A DNA stretch of 64,000 nt from Sphingobacterium haloxyli (GTDB lineage: Bacteria; Bacteroidota; Bacteroidia; Sphingobacteriales; Sphingobacteriaceae). The DNA is taken from assembly GCF_002980525.1 (NCBI RefSeq), contig NZ_PVBQ01000019.1, forward strand, positions 17,785 through 81,784, given 5' to 3'. Under the pieces are notes generated by a model. It did not search any database. It was not told the DNA's origin and saw nothing but the letters and a program-made list of their open reading frames with translations. Each line of letters opens with the position of its first letter. Position 1 is the first letter of the stretch. The position numbers and the translations under genes were made by a program. Positions 1-9,603 of this stretch are shown piece after piece.

Positions 1-1
1 T

Positions 2-589
2 ATGTCTTTAAAACCGCCGTTAACCGAAGAAGAATTCTTGTCTTTCCAGGAAGGTGATGAACATATCTTCGAATATGTCTATAATATCTATTTTGATATT
101 ATAGTTAAAAAGGTTTATCGTCTGTGCAAAGAGGTCGCTGTCGCCGAGGAAATTACCCAGGAATCCTTCGTGCAGCTTTATTTACATAAAGAGAATCTAA
201 AAGACGCGGAAGGCATATATCCCTATCTATACGTGGTATCTAAACGATTGGCTATATCCCACTTCCGAAAAAAGGTAAATCGGGAAGAATATGAGAACTA
301 TCGTGCGTCTAGCTGGGAAGAATCGACGGATGAGAACCAGAAAAGAATAGAAGATAAGGATTTGAGTACGGTGATACAAAATGCAATCAATGAGCTTCCT
401 CAACAGCAACGGGTAGTGTATCAGATGAATAAACTGGAAGATAAATCCTATCATGAAATAGCTAATAGTGTTGGTCTTTCGAAAAATACAGTTCGCAACC
501 ACATCGCGACCGCGACCAAAATTATACGACTCAAACTCAATAATTTCCTCTTTCTTCTTTTTTTAATAAAAATTTTATTTTCCGTATAG
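2..589 (+). CDS. ECF sigma factor, FecI/RpoE-like (195 aa)
   Basis: RNA polymerase sigma-70 factor of the extracytoplasmic-function class. Region 2 lies at about residues 25-95, including the EITQESFVQLY segment that matches the usual EDItQEtF core of sigma-2. Region 4 lies at about 120-180, with a helix-turn-helix around SYHEIANSVGLSKNTVRNHI. The tail is a short hydrophobic stretch. The gene starts at the second base of the window, so its promoter and any upstream start are not visible. FecR follows 49 bases downstream, the standard Bacteroidota arrangement in which FecR holds the sigma factor until the cognate TonB receptor is engaged. Probable target: the SusC/SusD genes just downstream (inference). 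Confidence 0.93.
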   Translation: MSLKPPLTEEEFLSFQEGDEHIFEYVYNIYFDIIVKKVYRLCKEVAVAEEITQESFVQLYLHKENLKDAEGIYPYLYVVSKRLAISHFRKKVNREEYENYRASSWEESTDENQKRIEDKDLSTVIQNAINELPQQQRVVYQMNKLEDKSYHEIANSVGLSKNTVRNHIATATKIIRLKLNNFLFLLFLIKILFSV

Positions 590-638
590 TACTTTTTTTG
601 ATATAGGGCGTGTATCTATATAGAAGCACAGCCAGAAA

Positions 639-1850
639 ATGAGTAACGAGCCCCAATTAAAGGAGTTAATAATACGCTATCAACAAGGAAAATGTAGCGA
701 GGAGGAAATACAACGGCTTCGCGCGATGCTTGCTGATGTCAAGGATACAGAACGCTTGGAAGAGCTGTATGATACGTTACCTGAAGGGTTTCCTGACGAT
801 AAACTATTTCAACGCAAAGCGAGTATTTATCAACAAATTTTGCAGGATAAACGCGTTCGTCGAAAGGTCGCGGATGAATCTGTGTCAACCCATAAACTTT
901 GGTGGAAAAAACCATGGATAGCCGTTGCTGCTGCTGCATTAATTGTCATGGTGCCATTTTTATATAATAATCTTTCTTTTTTCGATACACCGGAAGATTC
1001 TGCTTCAAGCGATCTGGTGCAAAATGTCATTGTTCCGGGGGGCGACCGTGCCCGTATTATTCTTGATAATGGTTCAGAAATTAATCTAGAGGAAATTATA
1101 GGCGATACGGTCATTGTTCGAAACGGATTTTCCATCGTTAAAGACGAGAACGGTACGATTTATTATCGCTATGACGATGCACAGGCCTTGGCACAAACTG
1201 CCATTCATAATACGGTAGTGACACCCAAAGGTGGTCAATATCAAGTGGTATTGCCAGATGGTACCCGTGTTTGGTTGAACGCGGAGAGTAAACTGCGGTA
1301 TCCGGTATATTTTGGGCAGGACAAACGTGTGGTAGAGCTGGAAGGAGAAGGTTATTTTGAAGTGGCTAAACAAACGACCGGTGCTAAACGCATACCGTTT
1401 ATAGTAGAAACGGGTTTACAGAAACTGGAAGTGTTGGGAACGACGTTTAACATCCAAGCTTACGGGAAGAATATAAAAACAACCTTGGTGGAAGGAAAAG
1501 TACGTTTAGGTCTTGAGGCTGGAGGACAGGAAGTTTTACTGCAACCAAACGATCAGGCCACAATAAGCAATCAGACGCAGCGATTTGATGTAAAAAAGGT
1601 AGACCCTATATATGCAACGGCTTGGAAAAATGGAAATTTTGCTTTCCGCAAGGCGACCATCAAAGAAGTAATGGAAAGTGTAGCGCGGTGGTATAATGTA
1701 GAGGTGGTTTACAACGCAGCGGTCGATAACAGCCTTTTTACAGGAACAATATCGAGATTTGAGCAAATTGATAACTTGCTTGAACTTATAGAATTAACAG
1801 GGAGCGTTCGCTTCAAAATAGAAGGAAGGAGGGTCATCGTGGAAGAATAA
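639..1850 (+). CDS. FecR-family anti-sigma factor (403 aa)
   Basis: Inner-membrane anti-sigma regulator that passes a signal from an outer-membrane TonB receptor to the ECF sigma factor encoded upstream. The N-terminal cytoplasmic part (about 1-85) is followed by one membrane segment (about 91-108, WIAVAAAALIVMVPF). A FecR domain lies at about 190-290, beginning near NTVVTPKGGQYQVVLPDG, and a C-terminal DUF4974/STN-like domain at about 330-400, near FRKATIKEVMESVARWYNV. Length and order are typical of the Bacteroidota FecR family. The downstream SusC receptor carries the STN domain expected to contact this protein in the periplasm. Confidence 0.95.
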   Translation: MSNEPQLKELIIRYQQGKCSEEEIQRLRAMLADVKDTERLEELYDTLPEGFPDDKLFQRKASIYQQILQDKRVRRKVADESVSTHKLWWKKPWIAVAAAALIVMVPFLYNNLSFFDTPEDSASSDLVQNVIVPGGDRARIILDNGSEINLEEIIGDTVIVRNGFSIVKDENGTIYYRYDDAQALAQTAIHNTVVTPKGGQYQVVLPDGTRVWLNAESKLRYPVYFGQDKRVVELEGEGYFEVAKQTTGAKRIPFIVETGLQKLEVLGTTFNIQAYGKNIKTTLVEGKVRLGLEAGGQEVLLQPNDQATISNQTQRFDVKKVDPIYATAWKNGNFAFRKATIKEVMESVARWYNVEVVYNAAVDNSLFTGTISRFEQIDNLLELIELTGSVRFKIEGRRVIVEE

Positions 1851-1870
1851 GGTTACTTTTTTCATGAGAC

Positions 1871-1901
1871 AAAAAAAACAGGAGCGGTCGTAACGCCCCT
1901 G
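1871..1901. other. Hairpin between fecR and susC
   Basis: An eight-base stem with one mismatch (CAGGAGCG at 1879-1886, CGCCCCTG at 1894-1901) sits between the anti-sigma gene and the SusC gene. A run of eight A bases precedes it on the plus strand. It therefore has terminator form only when read on the minus strand, where no gene ends. It could block antisense transcription or fold in the SusC leader. Role unknown. Confidence 0.35.
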
Positions 1902-1971
1902 GTTTCCGTCTACATGACTAAGGATTGAAAAATAACTAAGGACTAATTAATAATCAATCATATACAAATGT

Positions 1972-4900
1972 ATGAAAAAAAAATATTCAATTCTGATGAA
2001 ATTGAGTCTAGCCATTCCATTGTTATTAGCCGCCAATCTACATGTTAGCGCATTAACATTCGGACAGACATTTACCTTAAAGCAGAACAAGCTGCGAGTA
2101 GAACAATTATTAAATGAATTACAACGTCAAACGGGATACAATATTTTTTATGACGAATCTGTTGTGCCGGCAGATGCTATTCTAGACGTTTCTTATAACG
2201 GCGTTACCACACAAAGGGTATTAAAAGATGTTTCCGATAAATACCATTTGTCATACAGCATCGTTGGGAAGAACGTCGTACTCCGTCGGCGCGAGATTTC
2301 GGTTCCAACGGCGACGTTGGTTCGAGATATAGAAGAATCTGTACAGCAACGGATGATAATGGGTACCGTAGTTGATGAAAGTGGACAACCGCTAAGCGGC
2401 GTCACAGTGCGGGAGATCGGGCATGAAAACCGTAGCGCTACTGATGGCGACGGAAAATTTGTTTTGCAGCTACAAGGCACAGACGGGCTGCTGCGGTTTT
2501 CCCTAATGGGCTATCTTCCTAAGGAGCAGAGCGTGGGAGCTTCCAACAATGTGAATATTAGAATGGAGCTAGATATACAGGAAGTGGATGAAGTCGTTGT
2601 AGTGGGATACGGAACACAAAAGAAAGAGAATTTGACAGGGGCAACTACGGTGGTCGATTCCAAGTTATTGCAAAGCCGGCCTGCCGCAAACGTGTCATCG
2701 CTTTTACAAGGAACTGTTCCAAATCTGCAGGTTACCTTTGGTTCGGGAAGACCAGGTGCTCCCGGAAGATTTAATATCCGCGGCGTAAACTCGATTTCCA
2801 GCAACGCTACACCCTTGGTTATCATTGACGGATTCGAAGGGGACATCAACCGTATTAACCCCGCCGATGTGGAATCGATTACGGTACTTAAAGATGCTTC
2901 TGCCGCAGCGGTATATGGCGCACGCGCTTCATATGGTGTGATATTGGTAACCACCAAAACCGGAAGTGGAAATCGCGCGCAGATTACGTACTCCGGACAG
3001 ACCTCCATTAGTGCGCAAACTACATCTACGGATTTTGAAACTCGCGGTTATTATTCAGCGGCCATAAATGACTTGTTTTTTTCTAACTATGCCGGCTCCA
3101 ATTATACCCGGTATACGGACGACGACTATTACCAGCTCTGGCTGCGTCGAAACGATGAGACGGAGCATCCGGACCGACCTTGGGTAGTAGTAGATGATCG
3201 GGATGGCCGTGAAAGCTATGTATATTACGGAAATACCGATTGGTATAATCATTTGTTTGACCTGAGAAGACCGATGCAAACACATAACCTCAGTGTGAAT
3301 GGTGTCTCCGAAAATATGAAATATAGCTTGTCGGGGAATTATTTTAATCAAGCGGGTGTCTTTCGTCAGAATACCGATGATCTGAAACGGTATAATTTAC
3401 GGTCGCGTGTCGATTTTACCGTAAACAACTGGATGGATATTAATACAAACCTGTCTTATTTTAATTCGGCTTATGCTTATCCTGGACCAAGCGGCGTAGA
3501 AAATAGTTTTAGTTCGTCCGTAGTGCACGGGCTGGCAAGCATCGTCCCGGTGAACCCGGATGGTACGCAAGTGTATCAAACAAGTATCAGTAATTATAAT
3601 CTTATGGATGGTTATGCTGCTCTGCTCGGGCAAGATTTGCATCGAAATATGGATAAGGTAAGTGAATTTTCGCCTACGATAGAAGCTGTGATCAGACCTT
3701 TTAAAGGTTTTGATATCCGGTCAAGTTACCGGTTTATTCATTACAATTACCAAACGATGAACAAGTCGGCCAATATAGCATATTCTAAATATCCGGGAGA
3801 GGTATTAAATATCACGTCAGGCATCGGAAATGACCGCTTATATGAAACCCAGGTTAATCATCAATATCAAGCGGTGAATACGTATGCTACTTATCAGAAC
3901 GTATTCAATAATGACCATGATTTTAAGATAATGGCTGGATATAACTATGAAACGAAGCATTTAAAAGATATTAAAGTAGCGCGGAATGGTTTGCTGAGCG
4001 ATCAGCTTACCGACTTCGAAATTGCTACCGGTGATGTGTTGGAAATCAACGGTGGACAAAATGAATATGCTTTGTTTGGTACATTTTATAGGCTTAATTA
4101 TGGTTACCAAGATAAATATTTAGTAGAAGCAGCCGGACGGTACGATGGTACGTCACGTTTTGCTAAGGGACACCGATTTGGCTTCTTTCCGTCTTTCTCT
4201 GCGGCTTGGCGAGTGGACAAAGAAAGCTTCTTTGAAGCATGGGATCAAAATGTGCTGAACGGGTTGAAAATAAGAGCATCATATGGCTCGTTAGGTAACC
4301 AGCAAGTGGGATACTACGATTACTTGCAGACCATCAATGCCGGGAATGTTTCCAAAGAATATTCTTTCGGTGAAGTGATGGCTCCTTATGCGCAAGAAAG
4401 TAAACCTAACGCGAGCGATTTGACTTGGGAAACCGTAAATACGACAAACTTGGGGATTGATGTTGCCTTGTTCCAGTCGAGGTTGACGTTTACGGGAGAT
4501 ATCTACCAACGCGAAACCTTAAACATGCTGACAGCCGGAAGAACAATACCGGCTTACTATGGAGCGGATTTTCCGTTGGAAAATGCTTCTGATCTATTAA
4601 CGAAAGGTTGGGAGGCTAGCTTGAACTGGAAAGACGGGTTTGATCTGGATGGTAAGCGTTTCAATTATTACGTTGGCGCAGGGGTTGGAGATAATATTTC
4701 TAGGGTGACCCGATTTGACAACCCGAATAAAAACCTATCCAATTTTTATGAAGGGCAACGATTAGGGCAGATTTGGGGGTACGAAGTAAATGGATTCTTT
4801 AAAACAGATGAGGAGGCTGCGAATTACGCGGTTGATCAAACATCGGTGAATACGATTATTAACACCTCGGCTATAGATCAAGGACTACATGCGGGCGATA

Positions 4901-5532
4901 TGAAGTTTGAAGACTTAAATGGGGACAACGTTATTTCGCTTGGCGATAATACCGCAAACAATCCGGGCGACCGCCGTGTAATTGGAAATTCTTTACCACG
5001 ATACAACTTCAACTTTACATTCGGCGGCGACTGGAATCATATCGACCTGTCTGTGTTTGTACAAGGAATAGGGCGGCAGCACTGGTATCCTGGTAGGGAA
5101 TCCTCTTATTTCTGGGGGCCTTATTCACGTGCGTATTCGACATTTATAGGTCAGGATTTTTTAAGCCGTGTATGGAGCGAGGATAATCCGAATGCCTACT
5201 TCCCCCGCCCACGCGGATACATCGCATTGAATGATACGAACCGCTCATTGGGCGTTGCAAATAGCAAGTATTTGCAAGATTTAGCTTATATGCGCTTGAA
5301 GAATGTCACCGTTGGTTATTCATTGCCACAGAAAGTTGCGTCTAAAGCGGGGCTATCTCGCCTTCGTGTATATTTTAGCGGTGAAAACTTACTGACGTTT
5401 ACGAAGCTGGAAAGTAAATATATCGATCCCGAACAGGCGGCAACAGAGAATACGTATAATAGGTCGACAAGCCACGCTAAAGTATATCCCTGGGCGAAGA
5501 CATTTACGTTTGGGTTGGATATCAGTCTTTAA
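1972..5532 (+). CDS. SusC/RagA-type TonB-linked outer membrane receptor with STN domain (1186 aa)
   Basis: Outer-membrane importer that works with SusD to take up glycans or other large nutrients using TonB energy. A signal peptide (about 1-28) is followed by an STN domain (about 45-110, RVEQLLNELQRQTGYNIFYD), a carboxypeptidase-regulatory-like domain (about 128-205), the TonB-box/plug region (VVVGYGTQKKENLTGA at about 210, plug to about 330) and a long beta barrel ending in an LDISL strand. The STN domain marks it as a transducer that can signal to FecR. SusD follows after 11 bases. The start gives a classic lysine-rich signal peptide. The substrate cannot be read from the sequence. Confidence 0.96.
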   Translation: MKKKYSILMKLSLAIPLLLAANLHVSALTFGQTFTLKQNKLRVEQLLNELQRQTGYNIFYDESVVPADAILDVSYNGVTTQRVLKDVSDKYHLSYSIVGKNVVLRRREISVPTATLVRDIEESVQQRMIMGTVVDESGQPLSGVTVREIGHENRSATDGDGKFVLQLQGTDGLLRFSLMGYLPKEQSVGASNNVNIRMELDIQEVDEVVVVGYGTQKKENLTGATTVVDSKLLQSRPAANVSSLLQGTVPNLQVTFGSGRPGAPGRFNIRGVNSISSNATPLVIIDGFEGDINRINPADVESITVLKDASAAAVYGARASYGVILVTTKTGSGNRAQITYSGQTSISAQTTSTDFETRGYYSAAINDLFFSNYAGSNYTRYTDDDYYQLWLRRNDETEHPDRPWVVVDDRDGRESYVYYGNTDWYNHLFDLRRPMQTHNLSVNGVSENMKYSLSGNYFNQAGVFRQNTDDLKRYNLRSRVDFTVNNWMDINTNLSYFNSAYAYPGPSGVENSFSSSVVHGLASIVPVNPDGTQVYQTSISNYNLMDGYAALLGQDLHRNMDKVSEFSPTIEAVIRPFKGFDIRSSYRFIHYNYQTMNKSANIAYSKYPGEVLNITSGIGNDRLYETQVNHQYQAVNTYATYQNVFNNDHDFKIMAGYNYETKHLKDIKVARNGLLSDQLTDFEIATGDVLEINGGQNEYALFGTFYRLNYGYQDKYLVEAAGRYDGTSRFAKGHRFGFFPSFSAAWRVDKESFFEAWDQNVLNGLKIRASYGSLGNQQVGYYDYLQTINAGNVSKEYSFGEVMAPYAQESKPNASDLTWETVNTTNLGIDVALFQSRLTFTGDIYQRETLNMLTAGRTIPAYYGADFPLENASDLLTKGWEASLNWKDGFDLDGKRFNYYVGAGVGDNISRVTRFDNPNKNLSNFYEGQRLGQIWGYEVNGFFKTDEEAANYAVDQTSVNTIINTSAIDQGLHAGDMKFEDLNGDNVISLGDNTANNPGDRRVIGNSLPRYNFNFTFGGDWNHIDLSVFVQGIGRQHWYPGRESSYFWGPYSRAYSTFIGQDFLSRVWSEDNPNAYFPRPRGYIALNDTNRSLGVANSKYLQDLAYMRLKNVTVGYSLPQKVASKAGLSRLRVYFSGENLLTFTKLESKYIDPEQAATENTYNRSTSHAKVYPWAKTFTFGLDISL

Positions 5533-5543
5533 AATAGAGAACG

Positions 5544-7289
5544 ATGAAGATGAATTTTAATAACATAATAATAGGGGTAGGGCTGATAGTAAGCTTGATA
5601 TCCTGTGATTTGGATAAAGTACCACTAGCGACTCTTTCTCCGGAAACTTATTTCTCTAACGAAGAAGAACTTCGCTTATATAGTAATAAATTTTATGAAG
5701 ATGTATTTCCAGAAGCTGATGATGTATACAACGATAGGGCAGACGTCATTATTTCCACGCCGTTAAACACAGAAATATCCGGTCAACGGACAGTGCCTGC
5801 CACCGGAGGTGGATGGGATTGGAAAGCATTAAGGAGAATTAACTATCTCTTGCAGAACTCGCATCAAACGGATGATATAGCGGTTAGAAATGAATATGAT
5901 GCCTTGGCCAAGTTTTTCCGTGCTTACTTTTATTTTGAAAAACTCAAAAGGTTCGGTGATGTGCCCTGGTTTAATGAAGTTTTAGGATCGGATGATGAAA
6001 GATTATTCAAACCTAGGGATTCGAGAAGTCTCATAGCAGATTCCATTATACAAGATTTGGATTTTGCGATTGCATACTTGCCCACAGCTAAAGATGTGTA
6101 TCGGGTAAATAAATGGACAGCATTAGCGTTAAAATCGCGGGTAGGTTTGTTCGAGGGCACTTTTCGAAAATATCATGGTATGGCAGATGCCGAAAAATAT
6201 CTAAATGCCTGCGTAATAGCATCGGAAGAACTGATAGACAACGGTGGCTATGCACTATATACGAGTGGGAGTACCCCTTATCGAGAGCTTTTTGCAACGC
6301 CCAATGCTAGAGGTCAAGAGATCATTTTGGCGCGGCATTATAACCAAGGACTTAACTTGACACATAGTGTACAGAATGCTACAAACGCGAGCACTATGGG
6401 ACGCCCCGGGTTATCGAAGAGCTTCGTTAATACCTATTTGACGACAGGAGGGCTTCGGTTCACCGATCAACCAAATTATAATACAAGAGAGTTCGTACAA
6501 GAAATGCAAAACCGCGATCCGCGTCTTGCGCAGACTATTCGCACGCCAGGCTATACTAGGATCGGTGGAGGTGCTGCCGCACCAAACCTGTCCTTTACCG
6601 TTACGGGTTATCATCTGATTAAGTACACCATGGAACAGATATATGATGCTAATGATGCTAGTATCAATGATATGCCATTATTCAGAATAGCAGAAATTTA
6701 TTTGAATTTTGCGGAAGCAAAAGCAGAACTGGCTACGTTGACACAATCCGATTTAAATAAATCGGTGAATTTACTTCGCGCGAGAGTGGGAATGCCTGCG
6801 TTAAATTTAGAACAGGCCAACACAAATCCTGATCCTTATTTATTAAATGAAAATACTGGATTCCCGAATGTGCCGGAAAAAAACACACAGTATATGGGCG
6901 TTGTCCTGGAAATACGAAGAGAAAGAGGAATAGAATTGGTTATGGAAGGCCACCGGTATTACGATATCATGCGTTGGAAGGCCGGTAAATTATTTGAAAA
7001 GCCGTTCCTTGGTATGTATTTCAGCAGATTAGGCGATTTTGACCTCGATGGGAATGGGACTATTGACCTCTGTTTATATCAGGGTACGAGACCTGGATCG
7101 TCGGCGAGTCTTTTTATGGAAGTCGGCCAAGATATCGTGTTGTCAGAGGGGAATAGAGGTCATGTCGTGGCACATGGCAACATCAGTAGGAAATTTGACG
7201 AAGTAGAAGGTAGGGATTATCTATATCCGATTCCTTCGGAAGAGATCAATTTGTCGAACGGAATATTAAAACAAAATCCTAGATGGTAA
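5544..7289 (+). CDS. SusD/RagB-family nutrient-binding lipoprotein (581 aa)
   Basis: Surface lipoprotein that lids the SusC barrel and captures substrate. The lipobox is LISC with Cys21 as the lipidated residue. The mature N-terminus has the family opening LDKVPLATLSPETYFSNEEE. Helical TPR-like segments follow, and the conserved C-terminal SusD block (RERGIELVMEGHRYYDIMRW, about residues 455-475) is present, as is the final NPRW. Length fits the family. It lies 11 bases after the SusC gene, and its end overlaps or adjoins the phosphodiester glycosidase gene, so the three are one transcription unit. Confidence 0.96.
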   Translation: MKMNFNNIIIGVGLIVSLISCDLDKVPLATLSPETYFSNEEELRLYSNKFYEDVFPEADDVYNDRADVIISTPLNTEISGQRTVPATGGGWDWKALRRINYLLQNSHQTDDIAVRNEYDALAKFFRAYFYFEKLKRFGDVPWFNEVLGSDDERLFKPRDSRSLIADSIIQDLDFAIAYLPTAKDVYRVNKWTALALKSRVGLFEGTFRKYHGMADAEKYLNACVIASEELIDNGGYALYTSGSTPYRELFATPNARGQEIILARHYNQGLNLTHSVQNATNASTMGRPGLSKSFVNTYLTTGGLRFTDQPNYNTREFVQEMQNRDPRLAQTIRTPGYTRIGGGAAAPNLSFTVTGYHLIKYTMEQIYDANDASINDMPLFRIAEIYLNFAEAKAELATLTQSDLNKSVNLLRARVGMPALNLEQANTNPDPYLLNENTGFPNVPEKNTQYMGVVLEIRRERGIELVMEGHRYYDIMRWKAGKLFEKPFLGMYFSRLGDFDLDGNGTIDLCLYQGTRPGSSASLFMEVGQDIVLSEGNRGHVVAHGNISRKFDEVEGRDYLYPIPSEEINLSNGILKQNPRW

Positions 7290-7294
7290 TTATT

Positions 7295-9349
7295 ATGAAA
7301 AAGCATAATCTGTTTCTAGCATTATTTTTTCTAGCGTGTTTTACTACACTTGTTCCGATAAGTGGTTGTAGTAAAAAAATATTAGATAATTCGGAGTTCG
7401 GTAATCTGTTGCCTGAGCTCCAAGAACCGGAACCGCCGGTTACAAATGAAACATTAAAAGATAAGGATGGATGGGTGAGTGATACGATAGAAAACGGATT
7501 TATACATTATCAGTTTTCGAAGTATATTCAAACACAAACAGCCAACCAGTTTGTAAACGTAGTGGAACTGGATTTGTCAAACCCAGACTATGAATTGGAG
7601 TTTGTCTCCTTAGGAGATCGAGATACGCTGTCTGCCGTCGCCGAAGCCCGTGGCGCTATTGCAGCTATTAATGGGACCTATGAAGCAGATGCGAGTTTTA
7701 TAAAAGCGAATGGGAACATCGCCTCGCCGGTTACATTAACCGAAGGGCATTTGCGGTTTTGGAAGCACGAGGGAGCTATTTCGTACAATGCCGGCCAGGA
7801 TTTGACTATAGGCTATGGTACGAAAGATAGTTACGCACAATCTCCTTATATCAATATATTTTCTGGCGCTCCATTGCTGATTGATGATTACAGAAACGCG
7901 GGAGAAGATTTTATCGGGGATGTTACCGGGATTAACTTAAATAGCTTAGATTACGAAGATTATCGGAGGCATCAAGGCGTTAGGCATCCACGTACCGCGG
8001 TTGCCCTAACGGAAGATAATAAACTCCTATTGATTACGATTGACGGTCGCTTTAGTGAATCGGCGGGCATGACCGCTAAGGAAGCAACCCAGTTTTTGAC
8101 GAATTATTTCGCACCACAATACGCACTAAATATGGATGGTGGCGGCTCTACGACCATGTTCGTCAAGGATAAAGGTTACAAAGGTGTAGTCAATTATCCT
8201 ACGGATAACGGCGTTCGCAATCATTATGGGCAACGCCTATTGCGGACGTTTATATTAGTCAAAAAGAAAAGTGGTAGCAATGAACAGTTTGCAGGAGGAG
8301 ATGGGACGGCGGACAATCCTTATTTGATTGCCACTGCCAATCACCTACAAAATATGCATTCGCTTAATTGGAGCAATACAGAAAGCAATCCCTACTATTT
8401 TAAGTTGACAGCGGATATTGATATGATCGGACGTAATTGGATACCTATTAATAACGCCGACCCGTATATGAAATTTCTTCATTTCGATGGAAATGGACAT
8501 CTTATCAAGAACTTGACGTCTAAGGATGCTTCGTATGCCAGTTTGTTTGGTGTATTATTCGGTTCCTGTAAAGACCTCGGACTTGTTGATGTGGATATTC
8601 AATCAACTAACGGTGGCGGTGCTTTTGGTGGTTATCTCGGTCTGCGTTCACCAGATAAACCTGTTAAGGTTGGTGTCATCGAAAATTGTTTTTCTACGGG
8701 TAAGGTAACCGGAACAGATGCAGTAGGTGGAATCGCTGGTAATGTCGGAAAGGCGAATGGTGGCAAAACGAGTATTATCGTCAATAGCTTCTCCACAGCG
8801 GAAGTCATTGCAACTAACGCAGGCACAAGCAACAGCCGAGCCGGAGGTTTAGCAGGTATCGTATGGGATGGTGGAAAAGTAGATAACGGCTTCTCTGCCG
8901 GAAAAATCCTTTCTAATACAAACTCAGGTCGAGGCGCTGGAGGCCTTTTGGGTTGGACAGATGGCGATGTTAAGGGATTAATAGCTTTCAATCCAACTGT
9001 GGAAAACGTTGGGAATGGTTTGGCAGGTCGTGTTGTTACCAATATGGGCCAAGTAGCCGGCGTGATCGCACAGGGAGAAAACTGTTGGGCATCTGAGGAT
9101 GTTGTCGTGATTAAAAACGGCACGCCTGTTCCCGCATCTAGCTTCGTCACGGGCATAGTTACTGTTCGGGATACACCTTACGATGGAGAAACAAAAAGTA
9201 AAACGTTTCTGAGTGATATGAACAACTATCAAAGTGTTCTCGGCTGGCAGCTTGGTCCGCAAAATCCTTGGGCTTCAACTGTAAACAGCAAAGGATATCC
9301 TATTTTGCAATGGTTGTTTTTAAGAGGCGATTATGAATCGTATTATTAG
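7295..9349 (+). CDS. Phosphodiester glycosidase (NAGPA domain) lipoprotein with GLUG-like repeats (684 aa)
   Basis: Predicted surface or periplasmic lipoprotein. The lipobox ends at Cys25 (PISGC). A phosphodiester-glycosidase domain related to N-acetylglucosamine-1-phosphodiester alpha-N-acetylglucosaminidase covers about residues 85-325. Visible family motifs are NGTYEAD near 125, HPRTAVAL, DGRFSESAGMT and MDGGGSTTM near 280. The remainder holds glycine-rich GLUG-like repeats such as GGIAGNVG and AGGLAGIV, often found in surface proteins. I chose the ATG at 7295, which gives a clean signal peptide. An in-frame ATG at 7283 would overlap the SusD stop. It is the only enzyme of this SusC/SusD locus and presumably removes sugars from phosphodiester links in the imported substrate (inference). 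Confidence 0.88.
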   Translation: MKKHNLFLALFFLACFTTLVPISGCSKKILDNSEFGNLLPELQEPEPPVTNETLKDKDGWVSDTIENGFIHYQFSKYIQTQTANQFVNVVELDLSNPDYELEFVSLGDRDTLSAVAEARGAIAAINGTYEADASFIKANGNIASPVTLTEGHLRFWKHEGAISYNAGQDLTIGYGTKDSYAQSPYINIFSGAPLLIDDYRNAGEDFIGDVTGINLNSLDYEDYRRHQGVRHPRTAVALTEDNKLLLITIDGRFSESAGMTAKEATQFLTNYFAPQYALNMDGGGSTTMFVKDKGYKGVVNYPTDNGVRNHYGQRLLRTFILVKKKSGSNEQFAGGDGTADNPYLIATANHLQNMHSLNWSNTESNPYYFKLTADIDMIGRNWIPINNADPYMKFLHFDGNGHLIKNLTSKDASYASLFGVLFGSCKDLGLVDVDIQSTNGGGAFGGYLGLRSPDKPVKVGVIENCFSTGKVTGTDAVGGIAGNVGKANGGKTSIIVNSFSTAEVIATNAGTSNSRAGGLAGIVWDGGKVDNGFSAGKILSNTNSGRGAGGLLGWTDGDVKGLIAFNPTVENVGNGLAGRVVTNMGQVAGVIAQGENCWASEDVVVIKNGTPVPASSFVTGIVTVRDTPYDGETKSKTFLSDMNNYQSVLGWQLGPQNPWASTVNSKGYPILQWLFLRGDYESYY

Positions 9350-9371
9350 GACTCTTTAACATCCTATACAC

Positions 9372-9400
9372 GAGGCAGCTCTAAAAAGGCTGCCTCTTTA
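9372..9400 (+). terminator. Intrinsic terminator after the SusC/SusD locus
   Basis: GAGGCAGC at 9372-9379 pairs with GCTGCCTC at 9389-9396 around a nine-base loop, followed by TTTA. It lies 22 bases after the stop of the glycosidase gene and is the likely end of the operon. Confidence 0.8.
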
Positions 9401-9545
9401 CTGTTGGTTTGGTGTTTTATCTTTAAACTTGCCGGTGAATAACCGCGTTAGGATTAATGACATTCTTATTACTTTGTCAATACTTTGATGGTCAGAATAT
9501 TATTCGGAATTCTAGCTCTTAAACAGAAAAATATGTTTTGAAGTT

Positions 9546-9575
9546 TTGCTTCGCAACGTAAAACGCTTAGATTTG
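9546..9575 (+). promoter_or_regulatory. Bacteroidota-type promoter for the outer-membrane barrel gene
   Basis: TTG at 9546-9548, a 19-base spacer, and TAGATTTG at 9568-9575 match the TTG/TAnnTTTG pattern. The gene starts 28 bases after the -7 element. Confidence 0.6.
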
Positions 9576-9603
9576 CGGCAGTTTAAATTAAAATCAATTT
9601 TAT

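Noticed and set aside
8632..9156. A 174-residue minus-strand frame inside the phosphodiester glycosidase gene
   Set aside because: Proline/threonine-rich low-complexity antisense of the glycine-rich GLUG-like repeats; no family resemblance and the plus-strand gene is clear.
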